Notes: generated from the sequence alone by a model not told the origin. A stretch of DNA of 64,000 nucleotides from Synechococcus sp. WH 5701 (GCF_000153045.1 NZ_CH724159.1:1067228-1131227); one strand, 5' to 3'. Positions 7,815-16,703 are shown, counted from the first letter of the stretch. Program-made: numbers and translations.

Positions 7815-8108
7815 TTGGTAGCATCAAACGAAGATCCCGGCAAATTGCCCGATTCCGTCGCACCGTCGCGTCCCGAGGGCAACAAGCTGGCGGAGCACAG
7901 CCCTGAACAGCGTGGGGGCATGGCCAGGTTGGTGGGAGGTGGCAGCCTTGCTCTTATCCTGGCCTTGGTGGTTGGAGTTCAATTGGGGGCGATTCCCTGG
8001 CGGTACCGGCGCCAGTTCTGGCAATTGCAAGGGGCCATGGCCGGTAGCTTGGTGGGCTACTTGGTGGGCAGGACCATGGGCAGGGGTCGACGCGACGAAA
8101 GCCTTTAG
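7815..8108 (+). CDS. Small membrane protein (copy B)
   Basis: Protein of about 97 residues, paralogue of the one at 4341-4640: a polar N-terminus, GGGSLALILALVVGVQLGA, the shared linker IPWRYRRQFWQLQGAMAG and a second Gly-rich hydrophobic segment, then a basic end. Two membrane passes are likely. No ATG starts the full homologous length; a TTG at 7815 with GGAG ten bases upstream (7801-7804) fits, and an internal ATG near 7920 (MARLVGGG) is the alternative. It overlaps nothing and is followed by the GT gene. Confidence 0.55.
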   Translation: MVASNEDPGKLPDSVAPSRPEGNKLAEHSPEQRGGMARLVGGGSLALILALVVGVQLGAIPWRYRRQFWQLQGAMAGSLVGYLVGRTMGRGRRDESL

Positions 8109-8141
8109 CCTGACGTCCCATTCACGAGCGATGGAATCAGG

Positions 8142-9227
8142 TTGGAACAGGGTGAGGGAGACCTGACCTCGCTGGCCGCAGCGGTCACGACCTGGCAGGA
8201 ACTGGGACGTCGCTATGGGGATCAGGTCAAGGCGATCGGCTTGACTTGCGATGCCGCAAGCCCGATCCGTGCTGTGAGCGTGGACCAGTTGCTCCGCCTT
8301 GGCGATCGCCGTGGAGCAAGGGATCTGGTGCTGGCTTGGCTGCATCAGGAATTGGCGATGGTGCCCATGCAGACCGACCCAGAAACTCTGCTATCGGCGG
8401 ATTTGCTGCGCTGTCTGGCTGATGTGGTGGAGACCACCAGTGATCAGCCACTGCTGGAACAATTCTGGCGAGGTCTGGAGCGCTTCTCGCCACCACCACC
8501 AGACCAAGGATTGCTGCCGCTGGTAGGCGTTCCGGTGCTGAACCGACCCGATTTACTGGAACGGTTATTGGCCAGCCTGGATGTGCCAGTGCAGACCCTG
8601 GCGATTGTTGACAACAGTTCCGGACGCGTGGGAGACGATGCCAAGGCAATGCGCAACCTGTTGGATCGATTGGATCAAGACGGATGGCCTGGCGTACAGC
8701 ACGTGCGCATCGCCCGTGCGTTTGGGAATGCTGGGGTGGCTTCTGCCTGGAATCAGATTCTCCTGGGATTTCCTGATGCCAGCCTGGCCCTGATCGTGAA
8801 CAACGATGTAGCATTCCCACCTGGGGTACTCGGCAAGGCACTCGAGACAATCGATTCCAGCCGGGCCCAGTTCATGCCGTTGCTACCTGATGGGCAGGCC
8901 TTTTCTGCCTTCCTGATCACGGCCCAGACCTGGGACAGAATCGGTCTGTTTGACGACAACTTCCATCCCGCCTACTGCGAGGATATGGATTATCGTGATC
9001 GCTTACTGGCCTGTACTGACATTGACTTGCTCGACGGCTCTTTTGTCCATGAATCCATGGCAAGCATCAATCAGGTCACCAGTGCTACTGTGGCCAGTGA
9101 TCCCAACTTGGCGAAGACCAACAGCCGCAGCTATCAACTGAATCGACTCTGGTATCTCAACCGTCGCAGGCATCAGCTGGGCGACAAAGGTCGCTGGCGG
9201 CGCCGCTGGCTGAACCACTGGCGCTGA
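8142..9227 (+). CDS. GT2-like glycosyltransferase
   Basis: Protein of about 361 residues. The N-terminal 120 residues are helical and unrecognised. From about residue 125 a GT-A fold is readable: GVPVLNRPDLLERLLASLD, IVDNSS, then LALIVNNDVAFPPG (NND near the metal-binding position) and IGLFDDNFHPAYCEDMDYRD, the late ED motif of GT2 enzymes. It would transfer an unknown activated sugar. The start is weak: a TTG at 8142 preceded by AGG; no ATG in frame gives the same N-terminus, although the shared homology with the remnant at 2826 supports coding from near here. Probably co-transcribed with the small membrane protein 33 bases upstream. Confidence 0.75.
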   Translation: MEQGEGDLTSLAAAVTTWQELGRRYGDQVKAIGLTCDAASPIRAVSVDQLLRLGDRRGARDLVLAWLHQELAMVPMQTDPETLLSADLLRCLADVVETTSDQPLLEQFWRGLERFSPPPPDQGLLPLVGVPVLNRPDLLERLLASLDVPVQTLAIVDNSSGRVGDDAKAMRNLLDRLDQDGWPGVQHVRIARAFGNAGVASAWNQILLGFPDASLALIVNNDVAFPPGVLGKALETIDSSRAQFMPLLPDGQAFSAFLITAQTWDRIGLFDDNFHPAYCEDMDYRDRLLACTDIDLLDGSFVHESMASINQVTSATVASDPNLAKTNSRSYQLNRLWYLNRRRHQLGDKGRWRRRWLNHWR

Positions 9228-9290
9228 GATCAATCCCTCGGAAGGGATCGTAACTGCAGTATCTGATTTTCATCCAGTTCTCCATTCGGC

Positions 9291-10130
9291 ATGGCCAATC
9301 TTCCCCAAGACTTTCAGTTCACGATAGCATCGGACATCTTTAATCCCGGCGAGCCGATCCTGATTGATTCAGCGACACAAACTAGATGGGGCGCTGACCA
9401 AATCATCGGGACTGGCGGGGACTATGGAATCATTGTGTTTGAAACCACCCTTCGCACAGGCTTAGGCAGAGATACGGTCAACGGCAGCGGGGTTGGGAAT
9501 GGTATCCTGGTTTTCAATGCAACCATTGATACCGGCTGGAATTCAGACACCATCTCTGGATTCAACAGCACCAATGGGATTTTTAACTTTAATGGCAATA
9601 TTCAAACGGGTCTCGGGAATGACTTGATCTCAGGCGTGGGTTCTGACTCTGGAGTCGTCAACTTTGGGGTGATCAACACCGGATTTGGCCGCGACACCAT
9701 CACTGGAAGCGGCTCACTCTTCGGCATCCTTAACGACGGCACCATCAATACAGGCCCCGGCAATGACACCATCACAGGTATCGGCGGAGTTGCGGGAATC
9801 CTCCTCTCCGGAGGGGAGATCAATACGGGCTTGGGTAACGACGTAGTGGATGCCTTGAATGGAGGCTTCCTCGGCAGTGGCCTTGTTAACCTTGGGTGGG
9901 GCAACGACACACTGAAGGGGTTCGGGAGTGGGCAATTCCATGGGGGGGCAGGTTTTGATCAGCTCCAGTTCAATCCCGGCAGCTACTCGATCCTGAGCAG
10001 CGGTGATGGCTTCATCATCGGCTCGATCATGGCGATCTCCGGCTTTGAAGCCATTGGCAGCAACCTGGCGTCCATCCGTGAGGGAATCGTCAGCATTGGA
10101 TCGGATGGCGCAGCCACGTTTGCTATTTGA
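9291..10130 (+). CDS. RTX-like repeat protein, candidate type I secretion cargo
   Basis: Protein of 279 residues with no N-terminal signal peptide. From about residue 28 to 215 it has seven spaced motifs of the form TGxGxDxIxG (TGLGRDTVNGSG, TGLGNDLISGVG, TGFGRDTITGSG, TGPGNDTITGIG and others) separated by about 25-30 residues rich in Gly, Asn and aliphatic residues. These resemble single turns of RTX calcium-binding repeats, but much more widely spaced than the nine-residue tandem of classic RTX proteins. The C-terminal 60 residues are non-repetitive and could hold an uncleaved secretion signal. Extracellular location is inferred from the repeats and from the type I exporter genes at 46-51 kb. 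Confidence 0.7.
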   Translation: MANLPQDFQFTIASDIFNPGEPILIDSATQTRWGADQIIGTGGDYGIIVFETTLRTGLGRDTVNGSGVGNGILVFNATIDTGWNSDTISGFNSTNGIFNFNGNIQTGLGNDLISGVGSDSGVVNFGVINTGFGRDTITGSGSLFGILNDGTINTGPGNDTITGIGGVAGILLSGGEINTGLGNDVVDALNGGFLGSGLVNLGWGNDTLKGFGSGQFHGGAGFDQLQFNPGSYSILSSGDGFIIGSIMAISGFEAIGSNLASIREGIVSIGSDGAATFAI

Positions 10131-10304
10131 TGAGTCCTCAGCAGAAGTCCAATAGACCGCCAGCCTTGTCTTCGACTTCATGGCAACCGGCCTGATGCAT
10201 TGAGCGATACCAGATCGAAGGCAGCAACTGAATGCAAATGTATCTTAAGGCACAATCGATGCTGAACATCGCCTCTATGATTACAGTTGAATGGCCGAAT
10301 TCCA

Positions 10305-11207
10305 GTGGCATCACTCACCTACTCCAATTACTACCGCGTCGAATTCGACAGTCTGGGTGTTTTAACAGTAATCAGCAACGACCGTTCCAACGGCGACGTT
10401 ACGATCACACCTGTGGTCGACGATGGAATCCTATCCAACGGTGAACGCGCAGCCGTCAACTTTCAACGCTCCAACAACACCACTGTCAATCAGAATGCCC
10501 GCTATGCCGGCAGTGTTGCCGGAGGTATCCTGCTTCAGCGAGGCACAAACTTCTTCCTGGCCACCAACACGCCTAACTTAGACGGCCAAGTAATCGGTAC
10601 CCCGTCCTTTGCTTCGACCCCTGTTTGCATCCTGGCCGGCACCCTCCTGGCCACCCCCTCAGGCGATCGGGCGATCGAAAGCCTCAAGCCTGGCGACCAG
10701 ATCATCACTGCCGATGGGGTCATGGCCGTGCGCTTCATCAGCCGCACCTGCCACACGCCTGAATCCCTCGAAGAGATCGATTCCATGCCGATCCTCATCA
10801 AGCAGGATGCACTTGGGAACGGTCTGCCGTGCCGTGACCTGTACGTGAGCCCCGATCATGCCGTTCTAGTGGATGGTCATCTCCTGCACGCCTCCGTGCT
10901 GGTGAACGGTCACAGCATCGTTCAGACGACAAACAAAGATTGGCGTGACCGTGACCTGCTGACCTACCTGAACGTGGAGCTGGAGGTCCATGCAGTGATC
11001 AAGGCTGAGGGGTTGGACGTCGAGTCGTACATCGACAACCGCCCCCGTTCCGACTGGGACAACTACGTGGCCTATCTCTCCCTTTACGGCAAAGACGAAC
11101 AGCCCATCCAGGAACTCCCGCTTCCCCGGATCAAGTTCAAGCGGCAGATGCCTACCAGCATCCAGGCCAAACTGGCCGCAGCCAAACCCGAGGCGATTGC
11201 TCTCTGA
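10305..11207 (+). CDS. Hint-domain protein (Hint_2 type), paralogue 1
   Basis: Protein of about 300 residues. The N-terminal 110 residues are beta-rich and unrecognised. From about residue 112 a Hedgehog/intein-type Hint_2 domain is clear: CILAGTLLATPSGDRAIESL, KPGDQIITADG, LPCRDLYVSPDHAVLVDGH and LNVELEVHAVIKAEGLDVES. The leading Cys and the SPDHA His are present, as in self-cleaving Hint folds. The GTG at 10305 is chosen because it gives MASLTYSNYYR, matching MATVTYQALYR of the paralogue at 11409; a TTG at 10287 is in frame. No signal peptide is seen. A strong terminator follows at 11243. Bases 10131-10304 show nothing clear. Confidence 0.8.
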   Translation: MASLTYSNYYRVEFDSLGVLTVISNDRSNGDVTITPVVDDGILSNGERAAVNFQRSNNTTVNQNARYAGSVAGGILLQRGTNFFLATNTPNLDGQVIGTPSFASTPVCILAGTLLATPSGDRAIESLKPGDQIITADGVMAVRFISRTCHTPESLEEIDSMPILIKQDALGNGLPCRDLYVSPDHAVLVDGHLLHASVLVNGHSIVQTTNKDWRDRDLLTYLNVELEVHAVIKAEGLDVESYIDNRPRSDWDNYVAYLSLYGKDEQPIQELPLPRIKFKRQMPTSIQAKLAAAKPEAIAL

Positions 11208-11242
11208 GCGGCATCAGCAAACGGTTCTTTTAGCGTTTCTCT

Positions 11243-11270
11243 AACCCGACCCAACGGTCGGGTTTTTTTT
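11243..11270 (+). terminator. Rho-independent terminator
   Basis: Perfect nine-pair stem AACCCGACC / GGTCGGGTT with a four-base loop, running into eight T. It lies 36 bases after the first Hint gene and separates it from the second, so the two paralogues have their own transcripts. Confidence 0.9.
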
Positions 11271-11408
11271 GAGCAGGCATCAGACTGATGGTGACTTGCC
11301 GTAATCCGCACGTGCTGAGAACCTTGAAAAATGGTGATCCTTGCTACCAAGCCATGTGCAGATTGTTCGTCTTTCGCTTAGGATGGTAAAGTCTTTATTG
11401 TTACATCA

Positions 11409-12359
11409 ATGGCAACGGTAACTTACCAGGCTCTTTATCGCCTAGACGGACCATCTGGAAATGATAAAGTTACCGGAAGTGATCTGATTACTAGTGGCTC
11501 TGTGGTATTCACGGAGACCAGCAACAATTCTCAGCTGAGTCCGGGAGAAGCGGTCACATTTCAGCTCATACAAGAAGTAGGTAATACTCTGTACTTCCAG
11601 GGGACGATGAAGTTCGGAAACACGATTGTTCCTGTTTTCAGTAGCACTTCTACTGGAGGTGTTCGTTATGTGGCTAATACAGCAAATTCCAGTCCCGGCA
11701 ACGGTACAGGGGTGTATACGGCGGCTGCAAGCCTCCTCACGCCGTTCGTGTTCTGCTTCCTCTCCGGAACCAGCATATCCACTCCCCATGGCTCTGTGCC
11801 GATCCAGGATCTTGAGGTGGGCCAATTGATTCACACCAACAACGGCCCCAAGCCTGTGCGCTTTGTAAGCCGCTCGGCCTACCAGCCCTACATGCTTGAT
11901 CTCTGCGAGTCCTTGCCGATTCGCATTCAGGCCTGTGCCCTTGGCGAAGGCCTTCCTTGCGAGGATCTTTACGTCAGCGGTGACCACGCCATTCTGGTGG
12001 AGGAGCATCTGGTGCACGCCTCGGCGCTGGTCAACGGAGCGACGATCTCCCGCACAAGCATCGATGACTGGGAACCCTCCCACTCGATCGTTTACTACAA
12101 CATCGAGCTGGATGAGCACATGATCATCGAGGCCAACGGCCTCAAGGCGGAATCCTTCATCGACAACGCACCTCGCAAGACCTGGGACAACTACGAGGAG
12201 TACCAGGCTCTGTACGGTGAGGAGCGTTCGATTCAGGAGATGTCACTCCCCAGAGTCAAGTTCGCCCGTCAACTGGGCTCGAGCCTGCGCCTTACCCTCA
12301 GACACAACGCCTTGACTAGGGGCCTGCCGAAAAAGGAGCGAGAACTGGCTGCCGTGTGA
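11409..12359 (+). CDS. Hint-domain protein (Hint_2 type), paralogue 2
   Basis: Protein of 316 residues, same architecture as the gene at 10305. A beta-rich N-terminal 115 residues (MATVTYQALYRLDGPSGNDK) precedes the Hint_2 domain: CFLSGTSISTPHGSVPIQDL, EVGQLI, LPCEDLYVSGDHAILVEEH and YNIELDEHMIIEANGLKAES. The SGDHA His and the leading Cys are kept; the N-terminal regions of the two paralogues differ greatly while the Hint parts are alike. The C-terminus is extended and basic. Upstream, TTGTTC and TAAAGT with an 18-base spacer (about 11367-11396) could be its promoter. Function unknown; related domains sit on secreted or surface proteins. Confidence 0.8.
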   Translation: MATVTYQALYRLDGPSGNDKVTGSDLITSGSVVFTETSNNSQLSPGEAVTFQLIQEVGNTLYFQGTMKFGNTIVPVFSSTSTGGVRYVANTANSSPGNGTGVYTAAASLLTPFVFCFLSGTSISTPHGSVPIQDLEVGQLIHTNNGPKPVRFVSRSAYQPYMLDLCESLPIRIQACALGEGLPCEDLYVSGDHAILVEEHLVHASALVNGATISRTSIDDWEPSHSIVYYNIELDEHMIIEANGLKAESFIDNAPRKTWDNYEEYQALYGEERSIQEMSLPRVKFARQLGSSLRLTLRHNALTRGLPKKERELAAV

Positions 12360-12388
12360 TCCCTGCGGACATTTCTGCACTCAACACA

Positions 12389-12416
12389 AGCCGGCCCCTC
12401 CAAGGGCTGGCTTTTT
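12389..12416 (+). terminator. Rho-independent terminator
   Basis: Stem AGCCGGCCC / GGGCTGGCT (one G-T pair) with a six-base loop and five T after it, 30 bases past the second Hint gene. It lies between convergent genes and faces the end of rfbC. Confidence 0.8.
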
Positions 12417-12436
12417 GTTGACCCGGAGTTCTGAGC

Positions 12437-13012
12437 TCAGATCAAAAGAGCTCCAGCAGCGGGCAGATGCTCAGCAGGCTGCTGGGCCAACCTGGGGTTG
12501 ACCAGATCCTTGGCTGAGAGCTGGGCCTCCACCCCATCAGGGAGATCCGGCCAGGCGATGCCCAACTCGGGATCATCCCAGGCGATCCCCTGCTCGGAGG
12601 GCGGGTGGTAATAGTCTGAGCAGAGATAACAGAAATCCGCCACCTCACTGAGCACCAGGAAGCCATGGGCAAATCCCGGTGGCACCCAGAGCTGATGGTG
12701 ACTCACGTCATCAAGGATGGCGCCCACCCACTGACCGAATGTGGCTGACCCGCGGCGTACATCCACCGCCACATCGAACACCGCGCCGCGGGAGCAGCGC
12801 ACGAGTTTGCCCTGGGTCTGCACCAGCTGGTAGTGCAGGCCACGCAGCACACCGCAGCGGGAGCGCGACTGGTTGTGCTGCACCAGCGGCGGGATGCCGG
12901 CCTCGTCGAGCACGCTCTGGCGGGCGGTTTCCACGAAGAAGCCACGTTCATCGCCGAACACCTTCGGTTGGAAGAGCAGAACTTCAGGGATCGACTGGGG
13001 AATGATCTGCAT
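12437..13012 (-). CDS. rfbC: dTDP-4-dehydrorhamnose 3,5-epimerase
   Basis: Protein of 191 residues, the usual length. It epimerises C3 and C5 of dTDP-4-keto-6-deoxyglucose, third step of dTDP-L-rhamnose synthesis in the cytoplasm. Family motifs: FxDxRGFFxE (VFGDERGFFVE), RGLHYQ with the catalytic His, GxVxDVAVD and PPGFAHGF. It is the last gene of the minus-strand operon rfbA-rfbD-rfbB-rfbC; its ATG lies one base past the rfbB stop. A damaged paralogue is at 4642-5195. The C-terminal 20 residues are variable. Confidence 0.95.
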   Translation of the reverse strand: MQIIPQSIPEVLLFQPKVFGDERGFFVETARQSVLDEAGIPPLVQHNQSRSRCGVLRGLHYQLVQTQGKLVRCSRGAVFDVAVDVRRGSATFGQWVGAILDDVSHHQLWVPPGFAHGFLVLSEVADFCYLCSDYYHPPSEQGIAWDDPELGIAWPDLPDGVEAQLSAKDLVNPRLAQQPAEHLPAAGALLI

Positions 13013-13013
13013 C

Positions 13014-14087
13014 TCAGGCGAGGCGAGCGGCGTACTGAGACTCGAGATAGCTGGCGTATTCCGCCGACAGCAGCGGTTGCCACCACTCGCGGTTGGCGAG
13101 GTACCACTGCACAGTGCGGCGCAGCCCCTCCTGAACGGTCACCTGGGGCTGCCAGCCCAGCTCCTCGCGGATGCGCGTGGCATCGATGGCATAGCGGCGG
13201 TCGTGGCCGGGGCGATCGGTCACGAAGCGGATCAGCTCCCGGCTGGGGCGCACCGGCAGATCCGGGGCGAGTTCATCCATCAGTGCGCAGAGCATGCCCA
13301 CCAGATCGAGATTGGCGACCTCGTTGCAGCCGCCGATGCAATACGTGCGGCCGGGCTCGCCGGCCAGCAGGATGCGATCGAGAGCTCGGCAGTGGTCTTC
13401 CACATACAGCCAGTCGCGCACGTTGGAGCCATCGCCATACACCGGGATGGGCCGACCCAGCAGGATGTTGATCAGGGTGAGTGGAATCAGCTTTTCCGGA
13501 AAGTGAAAAGGCCCGTAGTTGTTCGAGCAGTTGCTCACCAGCACCGGCAGGCCGTAGGTGTGTTGCCAGGCGCGGGCGAGATGGTCGCTGGCGGCCTTGC
13601 TGGCGGCGTAGGGGGAGCGGGGGCTGTAGGCGGTGGTTTCACAGAAGGGCGGATCGCTGGGCTCGAGGCTGCCGAACACTTCGTCGGTGCTCACGTGCAG
13701 AAAGCGCCAGTCGGTGGGAGAACCAGCCGAGAGCCAGTGATCACGGAAGGCCTCCAACAACGTGAAGGTGCCGTTCACGTTGGTGGCCAGGAAGGCTCCG
13801 GGGCCCGTAATCGAGCGGTCCACGTGGGATTCGGCCGCCAGATGGGCCACATGGGTGATGGCGTGCTCCGCCAGCAGGGCGTCCACCAGCGGACGATCGC
13901 CGATGTCGCCGTGCACGAAGCGGATGCGGCCGGACTCGATCAGTGGTTGGATCGTGGCGCGGTTGCCGGCGTAGGTGAGGGCATCGAGCACCACGATCCG
14001 GTCGCCTGGATGGTCAGCGGCCCAGTGGTGGGTGAGGTTGCCGGCGATGAAGCCGGCGCCGCCGGTGATCAGCAGATGACGGGTCAT
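13014..14087 (-). CDS. rfbB: dTDP-glucose 4,6-dehydratase
   Basis: Protein of 357 residues, extended short-chain dehydrogenase. It converts dTDP-glucose to dTDP-4-keto-6-deoxyglucose. Visible: GGAGFIAGN dinucleotide loop at the N-terminus, STDEVFG with the catalytic Asp-Glu pair after Thr, YAASKAASD with Tyr and Lys of the YxxxK motif, and YGDGSNVRDWLYVEDHC. The ATG at 14087 (MTRHLLITGGAGF) fits the family; a start 16 codons upstream only adds unrelated residues. It lies between rfbD (54 bases upstream) and rfbC (1 base downstream). Confidence 0.95.
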   Translation of the reverse strand: MTRHLLITGGAGFIAGNLTHHWAADHPGDRIVVLDALTYAGNRATIQPLIESGRIRFVHGDIGDRPLVDALLAEHAITHVAHLAAESHVDRSITGPGAFLATNVNGTFTLLEAFRDHWLSAGSPTDWRFLHVSTDEVFGSLEPSDPPFCETTAYSPRSPYAASKAASDHLARAWQHTYGLPVLVSNCSNNYGPFHFPEKLIPLTLINILLGRPIPVYGDGSNVRDWLYVEDHCRALDRILLAGEPGRTYCIGGCNEVANLDLVGMLCALMDELAPDLPVRPSRELIRFVTDRPGHDRRYAIDATRIREELGWQPQVTVQEGLRRTVQWYLANREWWQPLLSAEYASYLESQYAARLA

Positions 14088-14141
14088 TGGGCCAGAACAA
14101 AGGACAGGGTGGTTCGTTGAGCAGTCATGACCCAAGGCAGA

Positions 14142-15074
14142 TCAGGCCCATGCGCGCAGGCAGGTGCGGAGATCCTCGCGCCAATCGGGAGGAGGGATGT
14201 CAAAGGCAGCACGGAATCGGCTGGTCTCCATTCGGGAATTGGCAGGGCGCTGCGCCGGGGTGGGGTAGGCGCTGGTGGGGATCGGGGTGAGGTCCGGGGC
14301 ACGGGCCAGCAGACCCAGCGCCACCGCTTCGGCAAAGATCGCTTCGGCGAAGCCATACCAGCTGACGGCCGGTTCGCCGGCGTAGTGGTAGGTGCCCCAG
14401 GGGAAGGGCAGATCGGGATCCAGTTGCGAGCGGTTGGCAATGGCTGCTTCGGCCAGGCTGAGCCAGGTGGTGGCGATGGCCTCGGCGCTGGTGGGGCCGC
14501 CGATCTGATCGGCCACCACCGAAAGGGCCGGACGCTCGGCTCCCAGACGCAGCATGGTGCGCACGAAGTTGGCGCCTTCCACGCCGAACACCCAGCTCAC
14601 CCGCAGCAACAGATGGGGACCTCCGGCGGCACGCAGGGCCCCCTCGCCCCCCAGCTTGCTGGCGCCATAGACGCCGAGGGGGCCGGTGGGATCGTCCTCC
14701 CGCCAGGGGCGCTCCCCGCCACCGGCGAAGACGTAGTCGGTGGAGAGGTGGAACAGGGGCAGGGAGCGGGCGGCACAGGCGCGGGCGAGCACGCCCACGG
14801 CGGCGTTGTTGATGGCCGCCGCCAACTCGGGTTCGCTCTCGGCCTTGTCGACGGCGGTGTAGGCAGCGGCATTGAGCACCAGGGCGGGCTGGTGTTGCTC
14901 CAGGAGCTGCTCGACGGTGGCGTCCAGCTCAGGGGCGGGGGCGGCCAGATCCAGCTCGGGCCTGGCGGCCAGCAGCAACGGACGCTGGGTCAGCAGTGTT
15001 GGTGCTAACCGCCGCAAGGCGGAAGCTACCTGGCCGGAGCGGCCGATCACAAGCACGGGGGAGAGGCTGGACAT
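14142..15074 (-). CDS. rfbD: dTDP-4-dehydrorhamnose reductase
   Basis: Protein of 310 residues, short-chain dehydrogenase family, reducing dTDP-4-keto-L-rhamnose to dTDP-L-rhamnose. Motifs: VLVIGRSGQVASAL at the N-terminus (GxxGQ loop), LNAAAYTAVDKAE, LSTDYVFAG and YGASKLGGE (YxxxK). The ATG at 15074 follows the rfbA stop by four bases; the frame is open upstream for 76 more codons but only in antisense to rfbA coding. Complete. Confidence 0.95.
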   Translation of the reverse strand: MSSLSPVLVIGRSGQVASALRRLAPTLLTQRPLLLAARPELDLAAPAPELDATVEQLLEQHQPALVLNAAAYTAVDKAESEPELAAAINNAAVGVLARACAARSLPLFHLSTDYVFAGGGERPWREDDPTGPLGVYGASKLGGEGALRAAGGPHLLLRVSWVFGVEGANFVRTMLRLGAERPALSVVADQIGGPTSAEAIATTWLSLAEAAIANRSQLDPDLPFPWGTYHYAGEPAVSWYGFAEAIFAEAVALGLLARAPDLTPIPTSAYPTPAQRPANSRMETSRFRAAFDIPPPDWREDLRTCLRAWA

Positions 15075-15078
15075 AGCC

Positions 15079-15987
15079 TCAGAGCCCCTCCTGGAGGAGA
15101 GCTTCGAGGTAGGCCCCGTAGCCCGACTTACGCAGGGGTGCTGCCAGGGCTGCAAGCTGCTCGGAGCTGATCCAGCCCTGCCGCCAGGCCACCTCCTCCG
15201 GGCAGCCGATCTTGAGGCCCTGACGGTGCTCGAGGGTGCGGATGTAGCTGCCGGCTTCGTGGAGGGAATCGCAGGTGCCGGTGTCGAGCCAGGCCATGCC
15301 ACGGCCGAGCAATTCCACGCGCAGGTCGCCGCGGTCGAGGTAGAGCTGGTTGAGGGTGGTGATCTCCAGTTCGCCGCGGGCCGAGGGCCTCACCTGGCGG
15401 GCCAGCTCCACCACATCGGGATCGTAGAAATAGAGGCCGGTGACGGCGTAGTTGGAGACTGGCTGGAGGGGCTTTTCCTCCAGCGACACCACCCGTTGAT
15501 CGCCGTCGAAGCCCACCACCCCATAACGCTCGGGATCAGCGACGCGATAGGCGAAGACGGAGGCACCGGAGGGCCTGGCACTGGCGGCCTGGAGATTGCG
15601 GGAGAGATCGTCGCCGTAGAAGAGGTTGTCTCCGAGGATCAGGGCCGCTGGATGTCCAGCAAGGAAGTTTGCACCGATCAGGAAAGCCTGTGCTAACCCA
15701 TCCGGGCTCGGCTGCTCGGCGTAGGACAGCTCAATGCCCCAGTGATGGCCGTCGCCCAGCAAGGAGCGGAACTGGGGCAGATCGCGGGGGGTAGAGATGA
15801 TCAGGATCTCATTCAGCCCCGCCAGCATCAGGGTGCTGAGGGGGTAGTAGATCATCGGCTTGTCGTACACCGGCAGCAACTGCTTGCTCACCGCCTGGGT
15901 GATGGGATGGAGGCGGGTGCCCGAGCCTCCGGCGAGAATGATGCCCTTCCGGCTGCTGGTGAGGGGTGATTTGGGCTCAGAGGGCAT
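15079..15987 (-). CDS. rfbA: Glucose-1-phosphate thymidylyltransferase
   Basis: Protein of 302 residues, sugar nucleotidyltransferase that makes dTDP-glucose from dTTP and glucose-1-phosphate. Motifs: [16 protein letters not shown] with the signature loop, [28 protein letters not shown] with the metal Asp, and EEKP. First gene of the rhamnose operon. The ATG at 15987 (MPSEPKS) has AAAGG about ten bases upstream; an in-frame ATG 11 codons earlier is less likely. Confidence 0.95.
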   Translation of the reverse strand: MPSEPKSPLTSSRKGIILAGGSGTRLHPITQAVSKQLLPVYDKPMIYYPLSTLMLAGLNEILIISTPRDLPQFRSLLGDGHHWGIELSYAEQPSPDGLAQAFLIGANFLAGHPAALILGDNLFYGDDLSRNLQAASARPSGASVFAYRVADPERYGVVGFDGDQRVVSLEEKPLQPVSNYAVTGLYFYDPDVVELARQVRPSARGELEITTLNQLYLDRGDLRVELLGRGMAWLDTGTCDSLHEAGSYIRTLEHRQGLKIGCPEEVAWRQGWISSEQLAALAAPLRKSGYGAYLEALLQEGL

Positions 15988-16233
15988 ACGTGGTGAACCT
16001 TTCACCCGTCCTTGTACCACGATTCATCCGGATGGTCGGTGCCGCCGTGAGTATTCCAACGTAAGGGGGCGTAGTTCATGCCCCAGCCGCCGATCAAGAT
16101 CACAAAGAATCAGGAGGTGAGCGGGTAAGCAGGTGAGCCGGATCATTGGCTCCCGCGATGCCCTACGCATGGCGGTGGAGCGCGAGTTGCTCGCACCAGT
16201 ATCTCGTATCAACTGCTGGAGTGGAGACTAGTC

Positions 16234-16671
16234 TCAGCTGCGCAGGGATCTTGACATCAGACCGATGCCTACGCCCACCATCAACATGATGGTGATGAAG
16301 CCCAGGAATGGGTCCGGGCGAATGCCGAAGATCAGGCTCGGGAGCACCACCGCAGACACCGCCATCGCCACCGCCATGGTGCCCACCAACAGCAACCAGC
16401 CCAGGCCCCTGGTGGTCTTCGACAACAGCAAGGCAAGGCCGATCGTGAAAGAGATGGTCAGCAGCCAGAGACCCTGACTGGGGTTCGTTGCAAACGGGAT
16501 GGCAAACCAGAAGCAGGAACTTTCGGCGGCGGGGCCGTTGCCCAAGCGTCCACATCCAACGACTCTGTTGTAGAACATGAGCAGCTCAAGAATGGATAGG
16601 TAGACGCCAGCCGATAGCAAGGTCCCTCCGATCAGTACCAGGACGAAGTTCAGGGAGGAGTTGCGTGCCAT
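16234..16671 (-). CDS. Four-pass membrane protein
   Basis: Protein of 145 residues with four hydrophobic segments at about 8-30, 60-83, 90-110 and 115-137 and little soluble sequence apart from a loop with two Cys (GCGRLGNGPAAESSCFW). No family recognised. It stands alone: 246 bases lie between its end and the rhamnose operon start, with no clear gene in between. The segment pattern and absence of stops support coding. Confidence 0.6.
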   Translation of the reverse strand: MARNSSLNFVLVLIGGTLLSAGVYLSILELLMFYNRVVGCGRLGNGPAAESSCFWFAIPFATNPSQGLWLLTISFTIGLALLLSKTTRGLGWLLLVGTMAVAMAVSAVVLPSLIFGIRPDPFLGFITIMLMVGVGIGLMSRSLRS

Positions 16672-16703
16672 GGGCTCTGGGTGGTGCAGATATCAGTCCA
16701 TCG

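Noticed and set aside
9233-9248. Hairpin after the GT2 gene (ATCCCT, four-base loop, AGGGAT)
   Set aside because: Short stem and no T run; not supportable as a terminator.
16020-16233. Short open frames between rfbA and the four-pass membrane protein
   Set aside because: No ribosome site, no domain and no biased composition; probably non-coding.
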